Origin: Sporocytophaga sp.
Lineage (GTDB): Bacteria; Bacteroidota; Bacteroidia; Cytophagales; Cytophagaceae
Direction of reading: 5' to 3'
Assembly (NCBI RefSeq): GCF_017745095.1
Contig: NZ_JAGHZZ010000016.1
Location: 36,878 to 100,877 of the forward strand
Length of the DNA stretch: 64,000 nucleotides
Made by a program: the position numbers and the translations under genes. Below the pieces are notes generated by a model. The model was given only the letters and a program-made list of their open reading frames with translations, was not told where the DNA came from and made no database searches. Shown one piece after another: positions 1-10,860 of the stretch; within the stretch, counting starts at the first letter, position 1, and each line of letters begins with the position of its first letter.

Positions 1-50
1 GACTGTAAATCATTATACATGTACACTTCCAAAGGAAACACTTCGGGCAT
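1..50 (-). CDS. 5' end of a gene directly downstream of the biotin carboxylase (partial)
   Basis: An ATG on the minus strand at 50-48 opens a frame that runs without a stop to the window edge. It encodes about 16 residues starting MPEVFPLEVYMYNDLQ. It begins only six bases after the biotin carboxylase stop codon, which suggests the same transcript. In Bacteroidota the gene after a carboxylase of this kind is often the biotin/lipoyl carrier subunit, so that is my guess from position. The fragment is too short to show a domain. Confidence 0.4.
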   Translation of the reverse strand, partial: MPEVFPLEVYMYNDLQ

Positions 51-56
51 AAAAAA

Positions 57-1553
57 TTAACTGTATCTTCTTTTCCAGACTGAATTTCCGGAGGTGTTTT
101 GAAATTCTGATAAGGGTTGAGTATTGTTTTTTTCGGTAAAAAACTTTCCTGCAAATGCCATGGCAATTTCTTCAGTATCTTTATCCAAATTGATTTTTAG
201 ATGTTCAGGAGAAAAATGTTTTTTTACAAAATGTGTATCAAATCTGCCTGAAATAAATTCCTCATGATCCATAACATAGGCACCAAAAGGCAGAGTCGTC
301 ATGATGCCTGAAATTTTGTATTCAGAAATTGCCCTCTTCATTCTTTGTATGGCTTCTGTCCTATTACTTCCATAGGTAATCAATTTAGCAATCATAGGAT
401 CATAGAATACAGGTATTTCCATTGATTCTTCAAAACCATCATCAACTCTTATTCCGGGACCTTGAGGTCTTCTATATGTTATGAGTTTTCCGATATCAGG
501 AAGAAAGTTATTCGTCGGGTCTTCTGCATAAACCCTTAATTCGATAGCGTGACCTCTTATAGAGACATCTTCTTGTCCGAATGAAAGTGCGTTGCCTTCC
601 GCTATATTAATTTGTTCCTTTACCAGATCTATCCCTGTTATCATTTCAGTTACAGGATGTTCAACCTGTAGCCTGGTATTCATTTCAAGGAAATAAAAGT
701 TAAGCTGTTCATCAACTATAAACTCAACAGTTCCTGCTCCATAGTAATTACAGGATTTAGCTACTTTAACTGCCGCTTCTCCTATCGCCATTCTTTTCTC
801 GTAGTTTAAAACAGGAGAGGGGGCTTCCTCAACTACTTTCTGATAACGTCTCTGAATAGAGCATTCCCTTTCAAAAAGATGGATTACATTACCATGTTGA
901 TCCCCAAGTACTTGAACTTCGATGTGTTTCGGAGATGCAATGTATTTTTCAATAAATACAGATCCGTCTCCGAAGGCAGATTTGGCCTCGCTTGAAGCTC
1001 TTTCCAGTTGTTCAGCAAATTCGTCAGGACTTTCAACAATACGCATTCCTTTTCCTCCACCACCGGCACTGGCCTTGATAAGAACGGGATATCCTATTTC
1101 CGAAGTTACCCTGAGGGCTTCATTAATATCTGTTACGGGTTTGTTTATTCCTGGCACCATTGGGATATTATAGGCAGAAGCGGCATCTTTCGCTGCAAGT
1201 TTGCTTCCCATTATTTTTATGGAATTGGCAGATGGTCCGATAAATATTAAACCAGATTCTTCTACTTGACGGGCAAAGGTCTCATTTTCACTTAGAAAAC
1301 CATACCCTGGGTGTATTGCATCGGCTTTAAGTTTTAGAGCCGTTTCAATTATTTTCGAAATATTTAAATAGGAAGCAGAGGAGGGAGCGGGACCAATGCA
1401 AACAGCTTCATCGGCATACTGAACATGAGGAGAAAGTCGGTCAGCCTCACTAAAAACAGCAACAGTTTTTATATCCATTTCTTTCAGCGATCTCATGATT
1501 CTCAAAGCAATTTCACCCCTATTGGCTATCAATACCTTTTTAATTTTTTGCAT
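57..1553 (-). CDS. accC: Biotin carboxylase subunit of acetyl-/propionyl-CoA carboxylase
   Basis: ATP-grasp enzyme that carboxylates the biotin of a carrier subunit using bicarbonate and ATP. This is the first half-reaction of acyl-CoA carboxylation. The N-terminal fold starts with ANRGEIALR (residues 10-18), followed by HPGYGFLSEN near residue 81 and the glycine-rich ATP loop ASAGGGGKG near 160. The catalytic strand EMNTRLQVEHPVTE lies near 292. At 498 residues it is about 50 longer at the C terminus than the stand-alone E. coli subunit. That length fits the separate-subunit acetyl/propionyl-CoA carboxylases common in Bacteroidota, and the acyl-CoA substrate cannot be decided from this subunit. 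It is divergent from the sphingolipid gene at 1748, and another frame starts six bases downstream. Confidence 0.9.
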   Translation of the reverse strand: MQKIKKVLIANRGEIALRIMRSLKEMDIKTVAVFSEADRLSPHVQYADEAVCIGPAPSSASYLNISKIIETALKLKADAIHPGYGFLSENETFARQVEESGLIFIGPSANSIKIMGSKLAAKDAASAYNIPMVPGINKPVTDINEALRVTSEIGYPVLIKASAGGGGKGMRIVESPDEFAEQLERASSEAKSAFGDGSVFIEKYIASPKHIEVQVLGDQHGNVIHLFERECSIQRRYQKVVEEAPSPVLNYEKRMAIGEAAVKVAKSCNYYGAGTVEFIVDEQLNFYFLEMNTRLQVEHPVTEMITGIDLVKEQINIAEGNALSFGQEDVSIRGHAIELRVYAEDPTNNFLPDIGKLITYRRPQGPGIRVDDGFEESMEIPVFYDPMIAKLITYGSNRTEAIQRMKRAISEYKISGIMTTLPFGAYVMDHEEFISGRFDTHFVKKHFSPEHLKINLDKDTEEIAMAFAGKFFTEKNNTQPLSEFQNTSGNSVWKRRYS

Positions 1554-1672
1554 TTTTCAGATCCTTTGTATGTGTCAATAATAAATAATTAAATCCATTA
1601 ATTTTATTCTTTTTTTAAGAATATAGGAGGTATTTTATCGAAAACCATATTTCAGTATCTGATTTTAATGAT

Positions 1673-1680
1673 TACATTTG
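1673..1680 (+). promoter_or_regulatory. Candidate -7 promoter element for the serine palmitoyltransferase gene
   Basis: TACATTTG matches the Bacteroidota -7 consensus TAnnTTTG. It lies 67 bases before the TTG start at 1748. No good TTTG -33 partner is visible at the usual spacing, so the call rests on the -7 match and position alone. Confidence 0.4.
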
Positions 1681-1747
1681 TACGATTTTTGGATCTGGAT
1701 TTGATCAGAATAAGGTTTTGATTTGACTATAATAAAAATTTACTACC

Positions 1748-2992
1748 TTGGATTTATTTAATAAATTAACAAATGACAAAGGACCGTTAGGAAAACACTC
1801 TTCGGTCGCACATGGATATTTTGCATTCCCAAAACTAGAAGGCGAAATTGGCCCCAGAATGAAGTTCAGAGGAAAAGAAGTTTTGAACTGGAGCTTAAAT
1901 AATTACATTGGACTTGCAAATCACCCTGAAGTTCGTAAAGCTGATGCTGAAGGAGCTGCAAAGTATGGATTGGCTTTCCCAATGGGAGCAAGGATGATGT
2001 CAGGAAATTCAAATCTTATTGAAGAGTTTGAAGCTCAGATTTCTGATTTTGTGAAAAAAGAAGATACCATGCTTCTTAACTTCGGTTACCAAGGAATGGT
2101 ATCTATTATAGATGCAGTTCTTTCCCGCCATGATGTAGTAATCTATGATAGTGAATCTCATGCTTGCATTGTTGATGGTGTAAGACTGCACCAAGGAAAA
2201 CGATTTGTATTCCCTCACAACGATATAGAAAATCTTAAAAAGCAACTTGAAAGAGCTACTAAAATAGTTCAGGAAACTAAAGGTGGAATTCTTGTGATTA
2301 CTGAAGGAGTGTTTGGTATGGCAGGCGACCTTGGTAAATTGAAAGAAATAGTAGATCTGAAAAAACAATATCAGTTCAGATTATTGGTTGACGACGCACA
2401 CGGTTTCGGAACAATGGGACCTACAGGTGCAGGAGCAGGTGAGCACCTTGGAGTTCAGGATGGAATTGATATTTACTTCTCTACATTTGCTAAATCAATG
2501 GCAAGTATAGGGGCCTTTGTTTCTAGTACAGAACAAGTAATAGGCTTCTTAAGATATAATACTAGGTCTCAGATTTTTGCTAAAACATTGCCAATGGCTT
2601 TGGTAGTAGGTGGGATGAAAAGATTAGAATTATTAAGAACTCAACCTCAGTTAAGAGAAAACCTTTGGAATGTAGTTCGCAATTTACAGCAAGGTTTGAA
2701 AGATGCAGGATTTGATATTGGTAAAACGGAATCTCCTGTAACTCCTGTTTATTTGAAAGGTGATGAGAGCGAGGCTGCTCAGTTGATTATAGATTTAAGA
2801 GAAAACTATAGTATTTTCTGTTCTATTGTTATTTATCCTGTTGTGCCTAAAGGAGTTCTTGAACTCAGAATTATACCTACTGCAATGCATACTTTAGAGG
2901 ATGTTAAGCAGACAATTAAGGCCTTCCAGGAGGTTGCTTATAAACTTCAAAACAAGCTGTACACGCAAAAATTGTCGAACATTTCAATTTAA
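1748..2992 (+). CDS. spt: Serine palmitoyltransferase (alpha-oxoamine synthase family)
   Basis: PLP enzyme of the alpha-oxoamine synthase family. It most likely condenses serine with an acyl-CoA to 3-ketosphinganine, the first step of the sphingolipid synthesis typical of Bacteroidota. Visible features are ESHAC (residues 136-140, the His that stacks on PLP), LLVDDAHGFG (212-221) and the PLP lysine K249 in FSTFAKSMAS. Length (414 aa) is normal with a short C-terminal tail. The start is a TTG: an in-frame stop lies at 1733-1735, the next ATG is at 1859, and the family usually begins MDLF, which the TTG start gives. AONS (BioF) and KBL share the fold, but the N-terminal sequence LNNYIGLANHP and the overall match favour SPT. 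A 15-bp-stem terminator follows. Confidence 0.85.
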   Translation: MDLFNKLTNDKGPLGKHSSVAHGYFAFPKLEGEIGPRMKFRGKEVLNWSLNNYIGLANHPEVRKADAEGAAKYGLAFPMGARMMSGNSNLIEEFEAQISDFVKKEDTMLLNFGYQGMVSIIDAVLSRHDVVIYDSESHACIVDGVRLHQGKRFVFPHNDIENLKKQLERATKIVQETKGGILVITEGVFGMAGDLGKLKEIVDLKKQYQFRLLVDDAHGFGTMGPTGAGAGEHLGVQDGIDIYFSTFAKSMASIGAFVSSTEQVIGFLRYNTRSQIFAKTLPMALVVGGMKRLELLRTQPQLRENLWNVVRNLQQGLKDAGFDIGKTESPVTPVYLKGDESEAAQLIIDLRENYSIFCSIVIYPVVPKGVLELRIIPTAMHTLEDVKQTIKAFQEVAYKLQNKLYTQKLSNISI

Positions 2993-3004
2993 TGAAGCAT
3001 AATG

Positions 3005-3050
3005 AAAGTAAGATTTTCTACGGTAAAGAAAGAAAATCTTACTTTTCTTT
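3005..3050 (+). terminator. Rho-independent terminator after spt
   Basis: A perfect 15-bp inverted repeat (3005-3019 with 3031-3045) around an 11-base loop, followed by a T-rich tail. It begins 12 bases after the stop codon of the serine palmitoyltransferase gene. Confidence 0.8.
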
Positions 3051-3110
3051 TGAGTAGTATTTTTTAATTTCTTAATTTAGAACGTTTTAATAACCTAAAT
3101 TTTTATAATA

Positions 3111-3293
3111 ATGAACAGATTCGAACAACTGAAAAATCTTGTAATGTCGCTGGAAGGTGATTTTGCAAAATTTTATGAAAAAGAAAATGCAGCAGCAGGA
3201 ACCCGTGTAAGGAAAGGTATGCAGGATCTTAAAAATTTAGCTCAGGAGATTAGAGTTGAGGTTCAGGATAAAAAGAATAATGAAGAACAATAA
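3111..3293 (+). CDS. Histone H1-like DNA-associated protein (Hc1 family)
   Basis: A 60-residue basic, helix-forming protein. It contains FAKFYEKENAAAGTRVRKGMQ (two halves around AAAGTR, residues 19-38) and then LKNLAQEIRVEV. This matches the short Bacteroidota members of the Hc1 histone H1-like family, named after the chlamydial nucleoid protein. A role in nucleoid binding is assumed from the family. The gene stands alone between two terminators, so it is probably its own transcript. The start has no Shine-Dalgarno sequence, which is normal here. Confidence 0.8.
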   Translation: MNRFEQLKNLVMSLEGDFAKFYEKENAAAGTRVRKGMQDLKNLAQEIRVEVQDKKNNEEQ

Positions 3294-3328
3294 CAAAAAA
3301 AGAGGCTGAAATTCAGCCTCTTTTTTTG
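3294..3328. terminator. Bidirectional terminator between the Hc1 gene and dapA
   Basis: The stem AGAGGCTGAA / TTCAGCCTCT (3301-3310 with 3312-3321) is flanked by an A-run on the left and a T-run on the right. It can therefore stop transcription from both convergent genes. Confidence 0.85.
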
Positions 3329-4204
3329 TTAATTAACTTCGTTTATCGCTTGTAAGATACGTTCTCTGAGATTTTGAGAAGCTTTTACCAAAGGCAGCCT
3401 TACATTACTTTTGCAGATACCCTTACGCTCAAGTACTTCTTTTATACCTACAGGATTTCCTTCTTCATACATCAAAGGATTTATTTTTTCAAGCTTAGCA
3501 ATCACTGCTTCAGCTTCAGAATGTTTTCCTTCAGATGTGAACTGAATTGACTTTTTGAAGTGTGCCGGAAATGCGTTGGCAAGTACTGAAATAACTCCAA
3601 CACCACCAATGGCCCCGAAACTTGCAGTTGTCATATCATCACCGCTGATAAGAAGGAATCCTTTAAGACTTTTCTTAGCTATCTCTTCAGCTTGTTTCAA
3701 ATCGCTGTTAGCCTCTTTGATACCAATTACATTTTTAACATTGGAAAGTCTTATGGTTGTTGCCGCAGTCATGTTGATTCCCGTTCTTCCGGGAACATTG
3801 TAAAGAATTACCGGCACAGGAGACGCTTCTGCAATTTTCTTATAATGCTGATATATTCCTTCCTGAGAAGGTTTATTGTAATAAGGACAAACTGATAGAA
3901 TTGCGCTGATACCTTCGAAATTCGTATTCTTTATTCTTTCAAGAACTTCTTTTGTATTATTACCACCAATTCCGAAGACAACTGGTAGCTTGCCTTTGTT
4001 TTCTTTGAGTACAAAATCTAAGATTTGTTTTTTTTCATCCTGGTTGGTCGTAGGAGATTCACCCGTGGTACCATTAACCACTAAATAGTCTCCTCCATTT
4101 TGACTTACGTGATCGAGTAGTTTTTTTAATCCGCTAAAATCAATACTATCGTCATCACTAAACGGCGTTACAAGTGCTACTCCGGTCCCCGAAAAAATAC
4201 TCAT
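3329..4204 (-). CDS. dapA: 4-hydroxy-tetrahydrodipicolinate synthase
   Basis: Condenses pyruvate with aspartate semialdehyde, the first committed step to diaminopimelate and lysine. The TIM-barrel signatures are complete: GTTGES (45-50) with the two active-site threonines, CPYYNKP around Y108/Y109, Y135 in ILYNVPGRTG, and the Schiff-base lysine K163 in GIKEANSD. Length (291 aa) is normal. It is the last gene of a ligA-unknown-dapA operon, starting three bases after the preceding stop, and ends at a bidirectional terminator. Other members of the N-acetylneuraminate lyase superfamily look similar, but the motif set fits DapA. Confidence 0.93.
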   Translation of the reverse strand: MSIFSGTGVALVTPFSDDDSIDFSGLKKLLDHVSQNGGDYLVVNGTTGESPTTNQDEKKQILDFVLKENKGKLPVVFGIGGNNTKEVLERIKNTNFEGISAILSVCPYYNKPSQEGIYQHYKKIAEASPVPVILYNVPGRTGINMTAATTIRLSNVKNVIGIKEANSDLKQAEEIAKKSLKGFLLISGDDMTTASFGAIGGVGVISVLANAFPAHFKKSIQFTSEGKHSEAEAVIAKLEKINPLMYEEGNPVGIKEVLERKGICKSNVRLPLVKASQNLRERILQAINEVN

Positions 4205-4207
4205 TTT

Positions 4208-4726
4208 TTAACTCCTGAATTTTTTTGTACAAACTTCCATTAATCTGATCAATGCTTCAATGCCTTCTCCTTTTTTTAATTCGGCCATTACTTCCAGAAT
4301 ATTTTTATTTTTTTCTGAAAAGATTCCGAACCGGCATTTTGCTTTGCTTGCAGATAAAATATTTTCGAAAGGCAAAAATGGTGAAATATTAATAGAATAT
4401 AAATAGTCGAATTCGGTTTTTATAAAATTATTTATTTTTTCGTCACGATAAGTACCATTCCAGTTTATCTCACTAAATGAAATTCTGGTAAAAGGGAAAT
4501 CAAAGGCACAATTATTGGTCATTGAGTTGCAGATGATTACTACTTTTTTCCCTTCTTTAATCAAACTTTTCACAAATTGAGATATCAATTCATTGCCTTT
4601 AGGGTTTTCATTGCTTATAAGAATCCCAACGGTAGAAGATTCTTCATAACTAAGACTTTGCCTTTTGGCTTTGTTATTTTTTCTGTTGTAATAAGTTCTA
4701 ACTCTTAAAAAAAGCTTTTTAATCAT
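4208..4726 (-). CDS. Conserved Bacteroidota protein of unknown function (probably DUF6913-type)
   Basis: A 172-residue protein with no signal peptide or membrane segment. It has a basic N terminus (MIKKLFLRVRTYYNRKNNKAKR), then an alpha/beta pattern: VGILISNENPKGNELISQF, KKVVIICNSM, and near the end AKCRFGIFSEKNKNILEVM. I do not recognise catalytic residues. It lies six bases after ligA and three bases before dapA, so the three are almost certainly co-transcribed. From memory this resembles the DUF6913 family found next to these genes in other Bacteroidota, but I cannot confirm the family number. Function unknown. Confidence 0.7.
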   Translation of the reverse strand: MIKKLFLRVRTYYNRKNNKAKRQSLSYEESSTVGILISNENPKGNELISQFVKSLIKEGKKVVIICNSMTNNCAFDFPFTRISFSEINWNGTYRDEKINNFIKTEFDYLYSINISPFLPFENILSASKAKCRFGIFSEKNKNILEVMAELKKGEGIEALIRLMEVCTKKFRS

Positions 4727-4732
4727 CTTTAA

Positions 4733-6739
<2,007 letters not shown>

Positions 6740-6786
6740 CTATTATTAAATGAATTGTTTTTAACTTTTTCTAAGTTATAATTATA

Positions 6787-6794
6787 CAAAAATA
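6787..6794 (-). promoter_or_regulatory. Candidate -7 element of the ligA operon promoter
   Basis: The minus strand reads TATTTTTG, an exact TAnnTTTG match, about 48 bases upstream of the ligA start. No clear TTTG -33 element is seen at the expected distance, so confidence is moderate. Confidence 0.42.
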
Positions 6795-6891
6795 AACCGG
6801 GATTAGTGATTGATTATAATGATTGATAGGATTTTTCAATGGCAATTGATTAATTACGAAAAATAAAGATATAGTTTAAAATTTTATTGAA

Positions 6892-7470
6892 ATGGGAAAT
6901 ATTAAAGTACACGAGCTGATAGAAACTCGATGGAGTCCAAGAGCTTACTTGACAAAAGATGTTGAAAATGAGAAACTTCATAGGATCTTTGAAGCTTCCA
7001 GAAGAGCTCCTTCTGCAATGAATGAACAACCTTGGAGGTATGTCGTGGGATTAAAAAAAGATGAGCAGGTATGGAAAAGTATAGCAGATACATTAAATGA
7101 AGGCAACCAAATATGGGCTCAACATGCTCCGGTTTTGATTTTAACATTAGCCAAAAAACATTATACCCGAAATGGTGCTGAAAATACTTCCAGAAATTAT
7201 GATCTTGGACAGTCGGTGGCATACCTTTCTATTCAGGCTACTAATGAAGGGCTGTTTTTACATCAGATGGGAGGGTTTTCCCGTGAAAAAGCGATTGAAA
7301 ATTTACAGATTCCTGAAGAATTTGAACCTGTGACAGTAATTGCTTTAGGGTATAAGGGAGATTTAAATACACTGCCTCTAAATTTACAGGAACGCGAAAA
7401 ACAGATGATTAATAGGTTGCCACTTAGTGAGTTAGTTTTTTCAAATTGGGGCAAAAATTTTCTTTTGTAG
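6892..7470 (+). CDS. Nitroreductase-family flavoprotein
   Basis: A 192-residue member of the FMN-dependent nitroreductase fold, cytoplasmic, likely reducing quinone-like or nitroaromatic compounds with NAD(P)H. Typical features are ETRWSPRAYL at the N terminus (residues 12-21), ASRRAPSAMNEQPWRYVV (35-52, phosphate and FMN contacts), and the C-terminal ALGYKGD motif near 151. The physiological substrate cannot be read from the sequence. It is a single gene between ligA (divergent) and the small acetyltransferase at 7548. No promoter consensus stands out upstream. Confidence 0.85.
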   Translation: MGNIKVHELIETRWSPRAYLTKDVENEKLHRIFEASRRAPSAMNEQPWRYVVGLKKDEQVWKSIADTLNEGNQIWAQHAPVLILTLAKKHYTRNGAENTSRNYDLGQSVAYLSIQATNEGLFLHQMGGFSREKAIENLQIPEEFEPVTVIALGYKGDLNTLPLNLQEREKQMINRLPLSELVFSNWGKNFLL

Positions 7471-7535
7471 GGTGGTCGTTTAACAAAATTAAAATCTCTC
7501 TTGTTATATTTTAAAAGTTCTTTAAATAAAACCAC

Positions 7536-7543
7536 AGGAGGGT
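7536..7543 (+). promoter_or_regulatory. Unusually strong Shine-Dalgarno sequence
   Basis: AGGAGGGT lies four bases before the ATG at 7548 and is complementary to the usual 16S 3' end. Most genes in this window have no such site, as expected for Bacteroidota, so this one stands out and supports the start of the short gene that follows. Confidence 0.7.
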
Positions 7544-7547
7544 AACG

Positions 7548-7853
7548 ATGATTTTCGATATAAAGCATGATGGGAAGAGCCAGAAATTCTTTATCGTTAT
7601 AAATGGAAAGGAATGCAATCTGAAGTATGAAAAACTTTCCGATCAGATTTATGAGGTGAAACAAATGTTTGTTCCAAAAAATTTGAGAGGGCAGGGAATT
7701 GCAGGTAGAATTGTGGAATTTTCTCTGAATTTTGCCAAAAAAAATTTTATTAAGATAAGGACTTCTTGTTCCTATATTCACAATTTCATAGAAAAGAGAA
7801 GAGAGTTTAAGGAGTTGTTGGTAACAACCTCCAAAGAGCCTGCCGTAATTTAA
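7548..7853 (+). CDS. Small GNAT-like N-acetyltransferase (YidJ/YjdJ type)
   Basis: A 101-residue protein matching the minimal GCN5-related acetyltransferase family. It has the acetyl-CoA pyrophosphate loop VPKNLRGQGIAGRIVEFSL (residues 43-61), containing the R/Q-x-x-G-x-G/A pattern, then a strand and the short SCSYIHNFI motif. Members bind acetyl-CoA but their acceptors are mostly unknown. A full Shine-Dalgarno sequence precedes it. The C-terminal tail (ELLVTTSKEPAVI) is slightly longer than the core fold. Confidence 0.78.
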   Translation: MIFDIKHDGKSQKFFIVINGKECNLKYEKLSDQIYEVKQMFVPKNLRGQGIAGRIVEFSLNFAKKNFIKIRTSCSYIHNFIEKRREFKELLVTTSKEPAVI

Positions 7854-7963
7854 ATCCCGGTTAATCTTCAAATATCAATCAACTTCATCCTGATTTTTCA
7901 ATTCAGAAAATATTTATTAGTAATTTCGTTTAGATTACTAAAAATATGGATTGAAAAATCCGG

Positions 7964-8659
7964 ATGAAGATGTTTTGGAAAAAGTGTGTTAGAATAATTA
8001 AACTGACTACGATTTTTTTTCTGGTCAGTACCTTATTTTCGGTGATAATTTTAAGATTTGTTCCCCCAATAGTATCACCTTTAATGATCATTAGGTGTTT
8101 TGAACAGATCTGGAATGGTAAATCACTCAAGCTAAAAAAAGACTGGGTATCTTTTGATGAAATCTCTCCTAATTTAAAAAGAGCTGTAATTGCATCGGAA
8201 GATCAGCGTTTTATGGACCATCATGGGTTTGACTTTAATGCAATCAAAAAGGCTATGGAATACAATAAAAAAGGCAAGAAAAAAGTGGTTGGTGCAAGTA
8301 CAATTAGTCAACAGGTTGCAAAGAATGTTTTCCTCTGGCCTTCCAGATCATGGGTGAGAAAAGGATTTGAAGTTTATTTTACTATCCTTATTGAAATATT
8401 CTGGAGTAAGGAACGGATACTTGAAGTCTACCTTAATATTGTGGAATTGGGGAATGGAGTTTATGGTGCAGAAGCAGCTTCACATTATTATTTTAATATC
8501 AATGCGAAAAAGCTTTCAAGAGATCAAGCTGCTTTGTTAGCAGCAATATTGCCTAATCCACTGAAATGGTCCCCGACCAAGCCTTCTATCTATATTTTGA
8601 AGAGAAGGAATTGGATCCGACAAAACATGGCAAGGATGGGAAAAGTAGAGTTTTCCTAA
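7964..8659 (+). CDS. mtgA: Monofunctional peptidoglycan glycosyltransferase
   Basis: Polymerises lipid II into glycan strands at the inner membrane. One N-terminal transmembrane helix (residues 13-33) anchors a GT51 domain. The catalytic Glu is E79 in ASEDQRFMDHHG, followed by GASTISQQVAKN and the distal RILEVYLNIVELGNGVYG motif. There is no transpeptidase domain, and the length (231 aa) is normal for MtgA. A second GT51 enzyme, the PBP1A-like protein at 12581, lies in the same window. The gene ends at a bidirectional terminator shared with glgB. Confidence 0.93.
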   Translation: MKMFWKKCVRIIKLTTIFFLVSTLFSVIILRFVPPIVSPLMIIRCFEQIWNGKSLKLKKDWVSFDEISPNLKRAVIASEDQRFMDHHGFDFNAIKKAMEYNKKGKKKVVGASTISQQVAKNVFLWPSRSWVRKGFEVYFTILIEIFWSKERILEVYLNIVELGNGVYGAEAASHYYFNINAKKLSRDQAALLAAILPNPLKWSPTKPSIYILKRRNWIRQNMARMGKVEFS

Positions 8660-8684
8660 AATAATCTAAAACTCTTCTTTCAAT

Positions 8685-8721
8685 AAAAAAAGGGTGTGGA
8701 AGATTTTCCAGACCCTTTTTT
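8685..8721. terminator. Bidirectional terminator between mtgA and glgB
   Basis: A hairpin AGGGTGTGGAA...TTTCCAGACCCT with one mismatch is flanked by an A-run and a T-run. It sits between the convergent genes mtgA and glgB. Confidence 0.8.
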
Positions 8722-8739
8722 GCTTTTAAACAATTAATA

Positions 8740-10752
8740 TTAATCTATTTTTTTCATCACCAAAGCTGTTCTGTTGGTAAGATAAATACTCAATGACTGA
8801 AATTCATCAGTTTCGTGTACAAAGTCTGTATCAACTCTTCCAAACCCACCAAACTCTTTTTCATCAGAATTTAAGATAATTTTATACCTGCCCATTTCAG
8901 GAGCTCTGAACCGATAGCCGAAAATTGAATTACCAATGCTGAAGTTAAATATAAATATAAGGTTGTTTCTTTCGAATATGATGACCTTATTCGCAGAGTC
9001 CATGTTGATTTGTCTTCCGTTTAGGGCGGAAACAATATGGTTTTCTTTGATGCAATGAATCATTGCTTTATCAAAGTTCGCAAGGTACTGGTATTTCAGA
9101 TTTTTACTATCAACCAGTGTCCATTGCCTGCGGGCATACTTGTAACTCCAGTTATTTCCTTGTCTTGGAAAATCTATCCATTCAGGATGGCCGAATTCAT
9201 TTCCCATAAAGTTTAAATACCCTTCTCCTCCAAGTGATATGGTAAATAGACGGATCATTTTATGAAGAGCAATCCCTCTGTCGATAACTACATTAGGATC
9301 ATCAACAAGCATATGGAAATACATCTCCTTGTCCATGAGCCAGAATGCAAGGGTTTTGTCTCCAACCAGGGCTTGGTCGTGAGATTCAGCGTAGGCTATT
9401 GTTTTTTCCTTCCATCTTCGGTTACTCAAAACTGACCACATTTCATTAATGTCCCAGTCCTCATCAGCTCTCTCTTTTAATATTTTTATCCAGTAATCCG
9501 GAATCCCCATTGCAAGTCTGTAATCAAAACCAAGACCACCTTCTTCTACTGTTCTACAAAGGCCGGGCATTCCACTCACATCCTCAGCTATAGAAATTGC
9601 ATTCGGATTTACTTCTTTTATTAGCTCATTTGCTAACTGCAGATAGGTGATGGCATCCCATTCTACATCATTTTTGAAATATTTGTCATAGTGATCGAAC
9701 GAGGTAGAGCCATGATGGAAGTATAGCATTGATGTAACACCATCAAATCTAAACCCATCGAACTTATATTCTTCAAGCCAGAATTTAACATTGCTTAACA
9801 GAAATTGCTTCACTTCCCATTTTCCATAATCAAAGATTTTGGAGTCCCATCCTTCGTGATAACCTCTTCCTCCTGGATGGAAATACTGGTGATCACTTCC
9901 GTCAAACTCATTCAATCCTTCAGAAAGATTTTTTACTGCATGAGAATGAACAATGTCCATAATAACGGCAATTCCCAACTCGTGAGCTTTACCTATTAGA
10001 TATTTTAAATCCTCTGGATTTCCAAAGCGGGAAGAAGCTGCAAAAAAGTTAGATACATGGTAACCGAAAGATCCATAATATGGATGTTCCATTACTGCCA
10101 TTAACTGAATTGCATTATAACCATAGTCTTTTATTCTCGGAAGAATCTCATCGGCAAATTCAATATAAGTACCAAGACCTTCTTTCTCCTGAGCCATTCC
10201 TACGTGAGTTTCGTAGATAATAGGTTCTTTGAGAACATCCTGAAGGTTGAGATTATATGATCCCCATTGGAATGGAAAAGGCGCAAACCAAAGCTGTCCG
10301 CTAAAGTCATAGGTCTGAGGATCTTGAACGACTTTTTGCATATATGCAGGAATTCTGTCCATAGCACCATTATTGGCAACTACATGGACTTTAATCTTGC
10401 TTCCATGAACAAAAGAGTCTTTATATTGATCATATGGAAGAAAAATTTCCCAATCTCCTCTAGGATTCCTAGTAAGAGAATGGGAACCTCTATTCCAATG
10501 ATTAAAGTCTCCGGTTAAGAACAGCTGATGAGCTTTAGGGGCCCATTCTCTGTACCACCATCCGTTTTTTTCATTATCAAAGTTAACCCCATAGTATTTA
10601 TGAGCGTCAGCAAAATTGCTAAGGCTACCGTATGCCTTTTGAATTTCACTCAGAGCATTATGATATCGTTCAAGACGAGCTTCAACGTCATCATTATAGG
10701 GTTCTAGCCAGGGATCGTCCTGGATAAGAGGCAATTTTTCTTTTTCCTTCAC
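8740..10752 (-). CDS. glgB: 1,4-alpha-glucan branching enzyme (eukaryote-like GH13_8 type)
   Basis: Creates alpha-1,6 branches in glycogen. An N-terminal CBM48 domain (about residues 50-140) precedes a GH13 barrel with DIVHSHAV (266-273), the nucleophile D337 in GFRFDGVTSM, acid/base E390 in SIAEDVSG and D459 in AESHDQALVGDKT. The sequence after DIVHSHAV (NLSEGLNEFDGSD) resembles plant and animal branching enzymes (GH13_8) more than E. coli GlgB. Length (670 aa) agrees. A glycogen debranching enzyme is encoded 23 kb away at 33031, so both branch formation and removal are present, though not in one operon. Confidence 0.93.
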   Translation of the reverse strand: MKEKEKLPLIQDDPWLEPYNDDVEARLERYHNALSEIQKAYGSLSNFADAHKYYGVNFDNEKNGWWYREWAPKAHQLFLTGDFNHWNRGSHSLTRNPRGDWEIFLPYDQYKDSFVHGSKIKVHVVANNGAMDRIPAYMQKVVQDPQTYDFSGQLWFAPFPFQWGSYNLNLQDVLKEPIIYETHVGMAQEKEGLGTYIEFADEILPRIKDYGYNAIQLMAVMEHPYYGSFGYHVSNFFAASSRFGNPEDLKYLIGKAHELGIAVIMDIVHSHAVKNLSEGLNEFDGSDHQYFHPGGRGYHEGWDSKIFDYGKWEVKQFLLSNVKFWLEEYKFDGFRFDGVTSMLYFHHGSTSFDHYDKYFKNDVEWDAITYLQLANELIKEVNPNAISIAEDVSGMPGLCRTVEEGGLGFDYRLAMGIPDYWIKILKERADEDWDINEMWSVLSNRRWKEKTIAYAESHDQALVGDKTLAFWLMDKEMYFHMLVDDPNVVIDRGIALHKMIRLFTISLGGEGYLNFMGNEFGHPEWIDFPRQGNNWSYKYARRQWTLVDSKNLKYQYLANFDKAMIHCIKENHIVSALNGRQINMDSANKVIIFERNNLIFIFNFSIGNSIFGYRFRAPEMGRYKIILNSDEKEFGGFGRVDTDFVHETDEFQSLSIYLTNRTALVMKKID

Positions 10753-10860
10753 TGTGATATAAAAAAGTTATGTTAGCTTAATAATACACGCTATAACTCT
10801 AAATTAAAAATTATTGTTTAGAGAATTTGATAACTTCTTTAATCAATAATATTTAACTCA

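Noticed and set aside
7263..7871. A 202-codon minus-strand frame over the nitroreductase and acetyltransferase genes
   Set aside because: It is antisense to two genes with clear protein-family motifs and shows no motif of its own.
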